Positions 25,159 through 33,712 of a stretch of 64,000 nucleotides of DNA are shown here, in pieces (position 1 is the first letter of the stretch; the number at the start of each line of letters is the position of its first letter). A program made the position numbers and the translations under genes. A model generated the notes under the pieces. That model searched no databases and was not told where the DNA came from. It saw nothing but the letters and a program-made list of their open reading frames with translations. The stretch covers positions 1 through 64,000 of the forward strand of contig CAZPHV010000025.1 in NCBI GenBank assembly GCA_964586455.1. The letters run 5' to 3'. The stretch is from Aquimonas sp964586455 (GTDB lineage Bacteria; Pseudomonadota; Gammaproteobacteria; Xanthomonadales; Xanthomonadaceae).

Positions 25159-26574
25159 ATGTCCGCACCTGCCCAGCTGCTGATCGGCGGTCGTCGCCTT
25201 GCGCCGGCCGCTGCGCCGATCGACGTCGTCGACCCGGCGACCGGCGAAGTCTTCGCCCAGGCCCCGGCGGCATCTCCGGCCCAGCTGGAGGCAGCCGTGC
25301 GTTCGGCGGCCGCGGCCTTCGTGGATTGGAGTCGCTCCAGCCATGCCCGGCGTCGCGATGCGCTCGAACGCATCGCTGACCGCATCGAAGCGGCAGGCGC
25401 CGAGCTGGCCGAGCTGATTGTTTGCGAACAGGGCAAGCCGCTGGCCTTGGCGCAGATGGAGGTGGGCGCCGCCGTAGCCTGGACCCGCGCAACCGCAGTC
25501 CTGGAGATTCCCGTCGAGCTGATCGAAGACAGCGTAGCCAGGCGCATCGAGCTGCAGCGCCGGCCCATTGGCGTGGTGGCCTCGATCACCCCCTGGAACT
25601 GGCCGCTGCTGATCGCCGTCTGGCACTACATGCCGGCGCTGCGCGCAGGCAACACCCTTGTAGCCAAGCCCTCGGAGCTCACGCCGCTGGCGACCCTGCG
25701 ACTGATCGAGCTGATGAACGAGGTGCTGCCGGCCGGCGTGGTCAACAGCGTGCCCGGCGGCGCGGAGATCGGCCAGGCCATGGCCTCGCACGCCGGCATC
25801 GGCAAACTGGTGTTCACCGGCTCCACGCCCACGGGTCAGGACATCATGCGGCGCGGTGCCATCAACCTGAAGCGACTGACCCTGGAACTGGGCGGCAACG
25901 ACGCCGGGATTGTACTGCGCGGTGCGGATATCGATGCCATCGCCCCGGCGCTGTTCGCCAGCGCCTTTCTCAATATGGGCCAGACCTGCGCGGCCCTGAA
26001 GCGTCTGTACGTGCACGAGAGCCAGTACGAGGCCGTGTGTGCGCGCCTCGCGGAGATCGCAGCGTCGCAGGTGCTGGGCCCTGGCCTGGATCCGGCGACT
26101 ACCTTCGGGCCGGTGCAGAACGCGCGTCAGCTGAGGCGCGTGGCCGAACTGGTGGGCGACGCACGTGCCCGCGGCGCACGTGTCCTCTGTGGCGGCGTGG
26201 CGGGTGCAGGGGCCGGCTTCTTCTATCCGCCAACGGTGGTGGCCGATCTGCCTGATGAGGCCAGACTGGTGCAGGAGGAGCAGTTCGGTCCAGTGCTGCC
26301 GGTGCTGCGCTACACAGAAGTTGATGACGCGGTGGCACGCGCCAATGCGGTGTCGCTTGGGCTGGGCGGCTCGGTCTGGGGCAGCGATCCTGAGCAGGCG
26401 CGTTCGGTGGGCGAGCGCCTGGAGTGCGGCACCGTCTGGATCAACGGCCACGCCGAGGTGCTGCCACACTGCCCCTTCGGTGGCTGCAAGCTGTCGGGAT
26501 TCGGCGTTGAGTTTGGTCTCGAGGGGCTGCTGGAATACACCACCCCGCAGCTGATCAACATCCATCGCGGCTGA
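25159..26574 (+). CDS. NAD(P)-dependent aldehyde dehydrogenase
   Basis: The 471-residue enzyme oxidises an aldehyde to an acid. Catalytic Cys277 lies in NMGQTCAALK and Glu243 in LTLELGGNDAG. The cofactor-binding ITPWNWPL is also present. The length is slightly short for the family (480-500). A GATGAGG ribosome-binding site precedes ATG 25159. Since an indole/phenylpyruvate decarboxylase gene lies 2.2 kb downstream in the same direction, aryl-acetaldehydes are a reasonable guess. Succinate semialdehyde or related substrates are alternatives. Confidence 0.88.
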   Translation: MSAPAQLLIGGRRLAPAAAPIDVVDPATGEVFAQAPAASPAQLEAAVRSAAAAFVDWSRSSHARRRDALERIADRIEAAGAELAELIVCEQGKPLALAQMEVGAAVAWTRATAVLEIPVELIEDSVARRIELQRRPIGVVASITPWNWPLLIAVWHYMPALRAGNTLVAKPSELTPLATLRLIELMNEVLPAGVVNSVPGGAEIGQAMASHAGIGKLVFTGSTPTGQDIMRRGAINLKRLTLELGGNDAGIVLRGADIDAIAPALFASAFLNMGQTCAALKRLYVHESQYEAVCARLAEIAASQVLGPGLDPATTFGPVQNARQLRRVAELVGDARARGARVLCGGVAGAGAGFFYPPTVVADLPDEARLVQEEQFGPVLPVLRYTEVDDAVARANAVSLGLGGSVWGSDPEQARSVGERLECGTVWINGHAEVLPHCPFGGCKLSGFGVEFGLEGLLEYTTPQLINIHRG

Positions 26575-26578
26575 GCGC

Positions 26579-27130
26579 GTGCTTGACGCCTACCTGCTGT
26601 GGGTCCGGCAATGGCCCCTGGTCAGTGCCATGCTGCAGTTCGCCCTGCTTGGCACCCTCGGCGATGTGATCGCCGCCTGGCTTGTCGCGGGACGGACGCA
26701 TCGGCCCTTCGGATTTCGCGTCGGCCTGCTCAAGCTCGGCAAATGGGCGCTGCTGGCGGTGCCGATCAAGCTCGCCTTCATCGGCTTTCCGGGCTTCGTG
26801 GCCGCCCTCGGGTCCGCCGGCTATCTGCCTGCCGGAAAGCCCGTGCTGAGCGCTTTCGCTACGTCGTTGGCGATCAACCTGCAGTTCGGACCACTGCTGG
26901 TCGTCGTCCACCGCTGGCTCAACAACGGCATCAGTGGACAACAGGGCTGGGCAGGTCTCGATCGCGGGCTGTGGAGTCTGGCCTGGTTCTGGCTGCCCGC
27001 GCATACCCTGAGCTTCGCGCTGCCGGTTGACTATCGCATCGGCCTGGCCGCGCTGTGGTCGCTGGTGCTGGGTCTGATTCTGGGGTTCAGTGCGCGGGCG
27101 ACGTCCGCTGTTCGAGCTCCGGCCCACTGA
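26579..27130 (+). CDS. integral membrane protein, Mpv17-like, function unknown
   Basis: A 183-residue membrane protein with four to five hydrophobic segments starts at GTG 26579, 5 nt after the aldehyde dehydrogenase stop. The second half (NLQFGPLLVVVHRWLN, then LWSLAWFWLPAHTLSFALP) resembles bacterial relatives of the Mpv17/PMP22 family. No substrate or catalytic site can be inferred. It is probably co-transcribed with the dehydrogenase. Confidence 0.65.
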   Translation: MLDAYLLWVRQWPLVSAMLQFALLGTLGDVIAAWLVAGRTHRPFGFRVGLLKLGKWALLAVPIKLAFIGFPGFVAALGSAGYLPAGKPVLSAFATSLAINLQFGPLLVVVHRWLNNGISGQQGWAGLDRGLWSLAWFWLPAHTLSFALPVDYRIGLAALWSLVLGLILGFSARATSAVRAPAH

Positions 27131-27330
27131 GGAAGGTCTGAACACCTCCATCCCGGAGCTGTTCAGACGTCCTCGATTCTCCCGCCGACGAAATCGACGC
27201 AACAACAGTGGCGCCTGAATGACGAAAGCCCAGGCGGCCTGCACCTCACCTCCCTTGCCCACAGTAACGGAACCCGTGCGCAGGCACTGGTCTCGCGGTT
27301 CTCCTCGCAGACGGCCTGTTCCGCACTCGA

Positions 27331-27344
27331 CTGACCATGATCAA
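27331..27344 (+). promoter_or_regulatory. FNR-like box upstream of the decarboxylase gene
   Basis: CTGACCATGATCAA departs from the TTGAC-N4-ATCAA form only at base 1. Class II spacing gives a start near 27379 and a 25-nt leader to ATG 27404. The surrounding 273 nt hold no gene. Confidence 0.5.
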
Positions 27345-27403
27345 GGCGCATTCCCCGGACATGGGTCGACCATCGCCGCACCACTGCTGACCTGCGCCCT
27401 GCC

Positions 27404-29035
27404 ATGTGCCTTGCCCTCGAACTGCTGCACGCCTTGAAGCGCCACGGCGCGCGCGAGATCTTCGGGATTCCCGGTGACTTCATCCTGCCGCTGTTCCGCC
27501 ATATCGAAGCCAGCGGCATCCTGCCCCTGTACGCGCTGAGCCACGAGCCCTCGCTGGGCTTCGCCGCCGATGCGGCGGCACGCATGAACCTCGGCCTCGG
27601 CGTCATCGCGGTGACCTACGGCGCCGGCGCGCTGAACGTGGTGAATGCGGTCGCCGGCGCCTACGCCGAGCGTTCGCCGCTGGTGGTGCTGGCCGGCTGC
27701 CCGGGCGAACTGGAGGGCCACGCCGGACTGGTGCTGCACCACCAGGTGCGGCATCTGGATTCGCAGTGGCGGATCTACGAGGAAATCACCTGCGACCGCG
27801 TGCGCCTCACCGATGCGGACAGTGCGCCGGAGCAGATCGCGCGCGTGCTGCGCAGCTGTCGCGAGTTCTCGCAGCCGGTGCTGATCGAGATTCCGCGCGA
27901 CATGGCCGACCGGCCGATGGCGGCGGTGCCGATGCTGCCGCCCAGCGGCTTCGAGCAGGCCGCGGTCAACGAATGCGCGCAGGAGTGGCTGGAGAAGATC
28001 CGCGCGGCGCGCGCGCCGGTGCTGGTGGTCGATGTCGAGGTACGGCGCTTCCATCTGGAGGCCAAGGTCGCCGAGCTGGCAAGGCGTCTGCAGCTGCCGG
28101 TGCTGACCACCTTCATGGGCCGCGGCCTGCTGAGCCAGGCGGGGCTCGAAGTCGATGGCACCTACCTCGGCATCGCCGGCGATGCGGACGTCAGTCGCCT
28201 GCTGGATGAATCGGACCTGCCGGTGATGCTGGGCGCGATCCTCTCCGACAGCAACTTCGGCGTCAGCGCCGAACGCATCGATTTCCGCCGCGCGCTGATC
28301 GCCGCGCATCGCGAGGCACGCGTGGGGTACCACGTCTACCACGACATACCGCTCGCGGCGCTGGTCGATGCCCTGCTGGCGCGGGTGCCGGAGTCGCAGG
28401 CGCGTCGACGCGCACCGCTGCCGGCGAACGCGCAGGCTAGCTTCGAGGCCGACGACCTCGCGCTCTGCGCGGCCGATCTCGCGCCCGCCCTGAACGCCTG
28501 CTTCGCGCGTCACGGCACGCCGCCGATTGCCTCCGACATCGGCGACTGCCTGTTCGCGGCGATGGAGCTGAAGCCCGCACCGCTGGTCGCGCCGGGCTAC
28601 TACGCCTCGATGGGCTTCGGCGTGCCGGCCGGCATCGGCGTGCAGGCCACCAGCGGCGAGCGGCCGCTGATCCTGGTCGGTGACGGTGCCTTCCAGATGA
28701 GCGGCTGGGAGCTCGGCAACTGCCGCCGCTACGGCCTCGACCCGATCGTCATCGTGCTGAACAACCAGAGCTGGGAGATGATCCGCGCCTTCCAGCCGGA
28801 GTCGCGCTGCGCCGACCTTGGCGACTGGCGCTATGCCGAGCTGGCCGAGACCCTGGGCGGACATGGCCAGCGTGTGCGCACCCGCGCCGAGCTGGCGGCG
28901 GCGCTGGACACCGCGTTCACCCGCCGCGGCCGTTTCGAGCTGATCGAGCTGCTGCTGCCGCCCGGCGACTGCACCCCGACGCTCAAGCGCTTCTCCGACG
29001 GCATCCGTGCGCTGCGGGCGCGGAAGCCGGAATGA
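27404..29035 (+). CDS. thiamine-diphosphate decarboxylase of the indolepyruvate/phenylpyruvate type
   Basis: The 543-residue protein belongs to the pyruvate decarboxylase/IpdC group. Catalytic Glu48 is in SHEPSLGFAADAAAR. The His pair typical of decarboxylases is in GLVLHHQVRH. The thiamine-diphosphate/Mg motif starts at GDGAFQMSGWELGN and ends near VLNNQSWE. The pair of His separates it from acetolactate synthases and benzoylformate enzymes. Likely reactions are indole-3-pyruvate or phenylpyruvate to the aryl-acetaldehyde, as in indole-acetic acid formation or anaerobic phenylalanine breakdown. No strong ribosome-binding site is visible at ATG 27404. The FNR-like box suggests anaerobic expression. 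Confidence 0.85.
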   Translation: MCLALELLHALKRHGAREIFGIPGDFILPLFRHIEASGILPLYALSHEPSLGFAADAAARMNLGLGVIAVTYGAGALNVVNAVAGAYAERSPLVVLAGCPGELEGHAGLVLHHQVRHLDSQWRIYEEITCDRVRLTDADSAPEQIARVLRSCREFSQPVLIEIPRDMADRPMAAVPMLPPSGFEQAAVNECAQEWLEKIRAARAPVLVVDVEVRRFHLEAKVAELARRLQLPVLTTFMGRGLLSQAGLEVDGTYLGIAGDADVSRLLDESDLPVMLGAILSDSNFGVSAERIDFRRALIAAHREARVGYHVYHDIPLAALVDALLARVPESQARRRAPLPANAQASFEADDLALCAADLAPALNACFARHGTPPIASDIGDCLFAAMELKPAPLVAPGYYASMGFGVPAGIGVQATSGERPLILVGDGAFQMSGWELGNCRRYGLDPIVIVLNNQSWEMIRAFQPESRCADLGDWRYAELAETLGGHGQRVRTRAELAAALDTAFTRRGRFELIELLLPPGDCTPTLKRFSDGIRALRARKPE

Positions 29036-29171
29036 GGGCAGCCGGGTCGCAAGCGCCGCACGGCGAGCGAGGCCGCTTGCCGCGCTCGCGTGGCGAGGTT
29101 GGAGACTGCGCCAGGTAGTGGGCCGCGCCCTGACAGTCCTTTGGCGTATGGATGGGGCGATGTGTGCGCGT

Positions 29172-29185
29172 CTGACCTGGATCAA
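29172..29185 (+). promoter_or_regulatory. FNR-like box upstream of the HemN-like gene
   Basis: CTGACCTGGATCAA differs from TTGAC-N4-ATCAA at base 1 only. Class II spacing places the start near 29220, right at the annotated ATG 29221. A leaderless message or a later start (ATG 29230 or 29245) would follow. Confidence 0.5.
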
Positions 29186-29220
29186 CGCGTTCTGATGCCG
29201 CGCAGGTCGAGACTGCGGCT

Positions 29221-30600
29221 ATGCCCACGATGACCGCCCCCGCTATGGACCCTTTGCTCAGGTTTTCCGGCCTCGACTCCCGCTTTCAGGGGTTTCCGGA
29301 TCCAGCGGGCTTTTCACCTGAGATCGGCGAGCGCCAGCTGCGCGCCGCGGCGCGCGAGACCAATGACGACCCTGTGCCGCGACGGCTGTCGCTGTACCTG
29401 CATGTGCCCTTCGCCGAACAACCCTGCTTCCACTGTCCGGGCACCTTCACCCTGGGAGCCGCCCCCGGCAAGGTGAAGGCCTACTTCGACCGGCTCGCGC
29501 GTGAATGCGAACTGGCGGCACCCTTGTTCGACCGTGACCGTGATGTGATCCAGCTGAAAGTGGGCGGTGGCGGGCCCAGCAGGGTCGACTGCGCGGCCCT
29601 GTCCGAGTTGCTGTACGCCGCCTCCCGCCACTTTTTCCTGAGCCGCGGTCGCGAACGCGAATTCATGATCGAGCTTTCGCCGGGCGCGCAGAGCCTGGAA
29701 GAGATTCACGGCTTCGCGGATCTCGGCTTCAATCGCGCGCGCTTTACGGTGCTCGACTACGATCCGGCAGCGCAGGCGCAACTCGGATGGAAACTGCCGC
29801 ATGCGACTCTCCAGGCGGCCGTGGCTGACGCGCGGACCGCGGGCTTTCGCTCGGTCTGCTTTGACGCCCTCTACGCGCTGCCGGGCCGAAGTGGGTCGGA
29901 CCTGGCTGCCTGGCTCGATGTCCTGCTGCAACTGCGGCCCGATCGCATCAGCCTGCACCCCTATGGCGGCCGGGCGCGATACGCCGCTTCCGCAGTGGCG
30001 CCGCCGGCGCGCTCCTTGGACGAACGCATCGGACAGCGCGCAATTGCGGTACGCCAACTGCTTGATGCCGGTTACGACCCGATCGGCCTTGACGTGTTCG
30101 CCCTGCCCCAGGACGACCTGTCCAGGGTGCGTCGCAGCGGCCAGCTGCATCGCAACGCCCTAGGTTATACCCCGCACGCGGAAACCGACCTGATTGGCCT
30201 TGGAGTGAGCGCCCAGAGCCGGGTCGGTGACGCCTGCTTCCAGAACCAGCTCGACCTGCCCGCCTGGGAAAGCGCCGTGGACATGGGCGAGCTGCCGATA
30301 TGGCGAGGCCTGTGGCTGGACGCGGATGCGCGACTGCGCAGCGATCTTCTGCATGATCTGCTGTGCAGGGGCGAAGTGGATGCCGCGCTGCTGGAGGCCA
30401 GGCACGAGATCGACTTCGCAGCGTACTTCCGTGCCGAACTGGATCGCCTTGAGCCGCTGCAGGAGGCGGACCTGCTGGCTTTCGACGGACGCTGGCTACG
30501 GGTTTCGGAGTCTGGTCGTCTCGCCCTGCGCGCCATCGCCGAGCCGTTTGCACAGACGATGGCCATCGCCGGGCGACAGGAGCGTGCGCCGTCCCTGTAG
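29221..30600 (+). CDS. HemN-like protein with degenerate radical-SAM motif
   Basis: The 459-residue protein aligns along its length with oxygen-independent coproporphyrinogen III dehydrogenase (HemN). It shares SLYLHVPF, VGGGGPSR, DALYALPG, LHRNALGY, ETDLIGLGVSA and the C-terminal HemN domain. The [4Fe-4S] motif CX3CX2C reads PFAEQPCFHC. The first Cys is Ala65, while Cys69 and Cys72 remain, and the extra Cys after the motif is Gly/Pro. It may therefore lack a normal cluster and not be a working dehydrogenase, serving instead in haem binding or regulation. Other HemN homologues such as HemW bind haem. It lies 67 nt before the FNR-type regulator gene. Start could be 29230 or 29245. Confidence 0.8.
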   Translation: MPTMTAPAMDPLLRFSGLDSRFQGFPDPAGFSPEIGERQLRAAARETNDDPVPRRLSLYLHVPFAEQPCFHCPGTFTLGAAPGKVKAYFDRLARECELAAPLFDRDRDVIQLKVGGGGPSRVDCAALSELLYAASRHFFLSRGREREFMIELSPGAQSLEEIHGFADLGFNRARFTVLDYDPAAQAQLGWKLPHATLQAAVADARTAGFRSVCFDALYALPGRSGSDLAAWLDVLLQLRPDRISLHPYGGRARYAASAVAPPARSLDERIGQRAIAVRQLLDAGYDPIGLDVFALPQDDLSRVRRSGQLHRNALGYTPHAETDLIGLGVSAQSRVGDACFQNQLDLPAWESAVDMGELPIWRGLWLDADARLRSDLLHDLLCRGEVDAALLEARHEIDFAAYFRAELDRLEPLQEADLLAFDGRWLRVSESGRLALRAIAEPFAQTMAIAGRQERAPSL

Positions 30601-30667
30601 AGTGTTCGCACCCTTGCATCGCGCCGAGTCGTTGGCTGACTTGGCGTCTGTTTCTCGCGCTCCCCGT

Positions 30668-31426
30668 ATGGTCCTTCGAAACTCGAACCCCTATCGCCCT
30701 CGCTCCAATCCGATCGCCGATGACGGCGACGAGATCCATTTCTGCAGCACCTGCGCTTTCGCTGGCGCCTGTCGCGCCGAGGGCTACGACAAGACCGCGC
30801 TGCTGGAGTTGCACTGTCTCGTCGAGCATGTGGGGCCCTACGTTGCCGGCAGCTATCTGTTCCGTGAGGGGGATCCCTTCAACGCGATCGCCGCGGTGCG
30901 CGCGGGCATGGTCAAGACATTCACCGTCGACGCGTCAGGACGGGAGCAGGTGCTGGGCTTCTTCCTGCCGGGGGAGGTGATTGGACTGAACGCAATCCAC
31001 AGCGCGCGCTTTCCCTGCAACGCGATGGCGCTGGATACGGTCACCCTTTGCCGCTTTTCGTTTCCATTGATGGCGACCCTCGCGACCCGGATGCCCGGCC
31101 TGCAGGGCCAGCTGTTTCGCCTCCTCAGTCAGGACATCAACAAGGCTGCGCTGCTGGCGGGCGACTTCAGTGCGGATGAGCGCATGGCGGCGTTTCTTGT
31201 CTCGCTGTCCCGGCGCTATCGGGATCGAGGCTTCTCGGCCACCCGCTTCAACCTATCGATGTCGCGTACGGACATGGCCAACTATCTGCGCCTGGCGACC
31301 GAGACCGTATCGCGAGTCATCGGACGTCTGGCAGCCGAGGGCCTGGTCGAGGTTGAGCGACGCGAATTCGTGATCACCGATCCTCAGCGCCTGGAGGCAC
31401 TGGCCCTCCCCGTGCTGCGCCAATAG
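30668..31426 (+). CDS. FNR/ANR-type oxygen-sensing transcription regulator
   Basis: The 252-residue Crp/Fnr-family protein has Cys26, Cys29 and Cys35 (FCSTCAFAGAC, the C-X2-C-X5-C spacing of E. coli FNR) and Cys128 (TLCRFSF) at the place of FNR Cys122. It should therefore carry the oxygen-labile [4Fe-4S] cluster. A cyclic-nucleotide-type beta-roll follows, then a dimer helix and a helix-turn-helix with recognition helix ATETVSRVIGRL, whose E..SR residues read TTGA half sites. DNR-type NO sensors lack these Cys, so it is FNR/ANR rather than DNR. ATG 30668 has a weak ribosome-binding site. It is the likely regulator of the many FNR-type boxes in this window. Confidence 0.93.
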   Translation: MVLRNSNPYRPRSNPIADDGDEIHFCSTCAFAGACRAEGYDKTALLELHCLVEHVGPYVAGSYLFREGDPFNAIAAVRAGMVKTFTVDASGREQVLGFFLPGEVIGLNAIHSARFPCNAMALDTVTLCRFSFPLMATLATRMPGLQGQLFRLLSQDINKAALLAGDFSADERMAAFLVSLSRRYRDRGFSATRFNLSMSRTDMANYLRLATETVSRVIGRLAAEGLVEVERREFVITDPQRLEALALPVLRQ

Positions 31427-31501
31427 CGAGAGTTTCTGGCACTGCTGTCTGCCTGGCTGCGCTCTGACTGACGCCATCCCCGGGGCCTGCCTCGCCCCTG
31501 C

Positions 31502-31515
31502 TTGACCCGGGTCAA
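31502..31515 (+). promoter_or_regulatory. FNR/ANR box upstream of the moa operon
   Basis: TTGACCCGGGTCAA is a perfect dyad. A class II start near 31550 falls close to the 5' edge of the Moco riboswitch, so oxygen and cofactor would control one transcript. A start slightly upstream may be needed to include the whole aptamer. Confidence 0.8.
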
Positions 31516-31535
31516 TTCGCTTGCGGCGCCAGCTC

Positions 31536-31682
31536 CGTAAGGTGCAATGGCCGTCCTGATAGGGCGGCGCTCCAAAGCCGAACCTCCTGCCGCCGGCGTG
31601 CCGGCAATGGAGGCCGGCCGTGGTCGATGCGACCACCGGGGTCGGCTGGAAACGGCTGGCCTTTCCCGATCTGGAAAGGAGT
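31536..31682 (+). promoter_or_regulatory. molybdenum-cofactor (Moco) riboswitch
   Basis: The leader of moaA begins CCGTAAGGTGCAATGGCCGT and ends CTTTCCCGATCTGGAAAGGA just before the start codon, with paired GC-rich arms between. Both ends match the E. coli moaA Moco-sensing leader as I know it (GGTGC..TGGCCGT and TCCCGTATCTGGAAAGG). The terminal part includes the ribosome-binding site AAGGAG (31676-31681), which fits control of translation. Boundaries are approximate. Confidence 0.82.
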
Positions 31683-31687
31683 GGCAC

Positions 31688-32671
31688 ATGGCGTCCCTGA
31701 TCGACCGCTACGGTCGGCGTTTCCCCTATCTGCGGCTCTCGGTTATCGAAGCCTGCAACTTCCGCTGCAGCTACTGCCTGCCCAAGGGGTACCAGGCGCG
31801 CCCGGATCTGCCACGCCATCTCGGTGTGGACGAGATCCGTCGCCTGCTCACGGGCTTCGCCCGGCTGGGCATGCGCAAGGTGCGCCTGACCGGGGGTGAA
31901 CCCAGTCTGCGCCGCGACCTCACGGACATCATCGGTGTCGCAGCGGCCGTCCCCGGTGTCGAGAAGATCGCGCTGACCACCAATGGTGTGCTGCTGCCAC
32001 AGCGGATCGATGACTGGCGCGCTGCGGGCCTCAGTCACCTCAACGTGAGCGTGGATGCGCTGGACCGCGCGCGGTTCGCCGAAATCACCGGGCATGACCG
32101 CCTGCCGCACATCCTCGACGGGATCGAGCGGGCATTGGCCCTGGGGCTCTCCGCAGTCAAGCTCAATGCGGTGCTGCTGCGCGGCCTGAACGACGATCAG
32201 CTGCCCGCCTTCCTCGACTACCTGCGCGACCGACCGATCAGCCTGCGCTTCATCGAGCTGATGCAGACCGGCGACAACCTCGAGTACTTCCGTCGCCATC
32301 ACTACCGTGCCGAGGCGCTGGAGGACGCGCTGCAGACCGAAGGCTGGGGCTTGCTGCCGCGCGCCGCCGACGCCGGCCCGGCGCGCGAATACGCGCATCC
32401 CGACTACCGCGGCCGGATCGGCATCATCGCGCCCTACTCTCGGGACTTCTGCGCCGGCTGCAACCGGCTGCGGGTCACCTCGTCGGGCGATCTCCGGCTG
32501 TGCCTGTTCGGCAACGTCGGTATCCCTCTGCGGCCGCTGCTGCAGGACGATGACCAGGCCGACGAGCTGCAGGCTGCGCTCATCAGCCAGCTGGGGCTCA
32601 AGGCCCTGGGCCATGGCCTGCACGAAGGTCAGACCGGCCTGACCCCGCATCTCGCATCCATCGGAGGCTGA
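31688..32671 (+). CDS. moaA: GTP 3',8-cyclase, Moco step 1
   Basis: The 327-residue radical SAM enzyme converts GTP to 3',8-cyclo-7,8-dihydro-GTP. The N-terminal cluster is at Cys23, Cys27 and Cys30 (ACNFRCSYC) and the C-terminal one in DFCAGCNRLR with Cys of LRLCLFGN. The TGGEPSLRRD motif and the conserved C-terminal Gly-Gly (SIGG) are present. ATG 31688 has AAGGAG 6 nt upstream. It heads a compact Moco operon. Confidence 0.97.
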   Translation: MASLIDRYGRRFPYLRLSVIEACNFRCSYCLPKGYQARPDLPRHLGVDEIRRLLTGFARLGMRKVRLTGGEPSLRRDLTDIIGVAAAVPGVEKIALTTNGVLLPQRIDDWRAAGLSHLNVSVDALDRARFAEITGHDRLPHILDGIERALALGLSAVKLNAVLLRGLNDDQLPAFLDYLRDRPISLRFIELMQTGDNLEYFRRHHYRAEALEDALQTEGWGLLPRAADAGPAREYAHPDYRGRIGIIAPYSRDFCAGCNRLRVTSSGDLRLCLFGNVGIPLRPLLQDDDQADELQAALISQLGLKALGHGLHEGQTGLTPHLASIGG

Positions 32672-32674
32672 ATC

Positions 32675-33712
32675 ATGTCGCATGCACCCGAGACTGGTCC
32701 CGGTGGGGCCGGCTTTCATATGGCCGACGTCCGCCGCAAGCGCCCGACCCGTCGGCGCGCTGTGGCGGTTGGTGAGCTGCATCCGGGCGACGCTTTCGAG
32801 GCCATCGTCGAGCGTCGTCTGCCCAAGGGCGATGCCCTGCTGATGGCCGAGGTCGCCGGCCTGCAGGGCGCCAAGATGGCCGCCCAGCTGATGCCGCTCT
32901 GCCATCCACTGCTGTTGGAGTACGTCGACGTGCGCTGCATCGCGGTGCCCGAGCGCCGCGCCATCCGCGTGTACTGCGAGGTCGCCTGCGAAGCCCGCAC
33001 CGGCGTCGAGATGGAGGCGCTGGCTGGCGTCAATGCGGCCCTTCTGACTCTTTACGACCTGACCAAGCCGGTGCAGCCGGCGTTGTCGCTGCAGTCCATC
33101 CAGCTGCTCTTCAAGGAGGGCGGCAAGAAGGGTCTGTGGATCTGTCCTGACGGATTGAGCGAAGAGGAGCGCGCGCACTACCGGCCGCAGTCGCCGGCGC
33201 GGATGGACGGGGCACGCTGCGCGGTCTTGACGCTCAGCGATCGGGCTGCTGCTGGCGTGTATGAGGACAGATCCGGCCCCTTGCTGACGCAGGCTTTGGT
33301 GGCGCTGGGTGCCGCGCCCGAGGTGGTCGAGATCCTGCACGATGGCATCGAAGCCCTGGCGATGCGCCTGCGCGCGCTGGCCGACGCCGGGCTTGAGCTG
33401 GTGCTGTGCACCGGCGGTACTGGTTTCGGTCCGCGCGACCTGAGCCCTGAAGCCTTGCGTGCTGTCGCCGATCGCAGCGTGCCGGGCATCGGTGAGCTGT
33501 TCCGCAGCGAAAGCCGCCACCACACAGAACTGGCCTGGCTGTCGCGGGCCGAGGCGGGGCTGATTGGCGGCTGTTTGGTGATCCTGCTGCCGGGCAGCCC
33601 CAAGGCCGTGAGCCAGGGCATGGCCATTCTCGGGCCGCTGCTGGCGCATGCGCGGGCGATGCTGCGCGGTGAACCGCACCCGGTGAGTGGGGCAGGGCAT
33701 AGTCATGCTTGA
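32675..33712 (+). CDS. moaCB: MoaC-MoaB/Mog fusion for Moco biosynthesis
   Basis: The 345-residue protein fuses two enzymes. Residues about 15-155 are MoaC (cPMP synthase), with LMPLCHPLLLEYVDV and the active-site Asp/Lys in YDLTKPVQPA. About 170-325 are the MoaB/Mog domain for molybdopterin adenylylation, with CAVLTLSDRAAAGVYEDRSG, TGGTGFGPRDLSPEA and LPGSPKAV. The tail ends GAGHSHA, a possible metal-binding extension. It follows moaA by 3 nt and overlaps moeA by 8 nt. Fusion should channel intermediates and fix the two activities at equal amounts. Confidence 0.93.
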   Translation: MSHAPETGPGGAGFHMADVRRKRPTRRRAVAVGELHPGDAFEAIVERRLPKGDALLMAEVAGLQGAKMAAQLMPLCHPLLLEYVDVRCIAVPERRAIRVYCEVACEARTGVEMEALAGVNAALLTLYDLTKPVQPALSLQSIQLLFKEGGKKGLWICPDGLSEEERAHYRPQSPARMDGARCAVLTLSDRAAAGVYEDRSGPLLTQALVALGAAPEVVEILHDGIEALAMRLRALADAGLELVLCTGGTGFGPRDLSPEALRAVADRSVPGIGELFRSESRHHTELAWLSRAEAGLIGGCLVILLPGSPKAVSQGMAILGPLLAHARAMLRGEPHPVSGAGHSHA

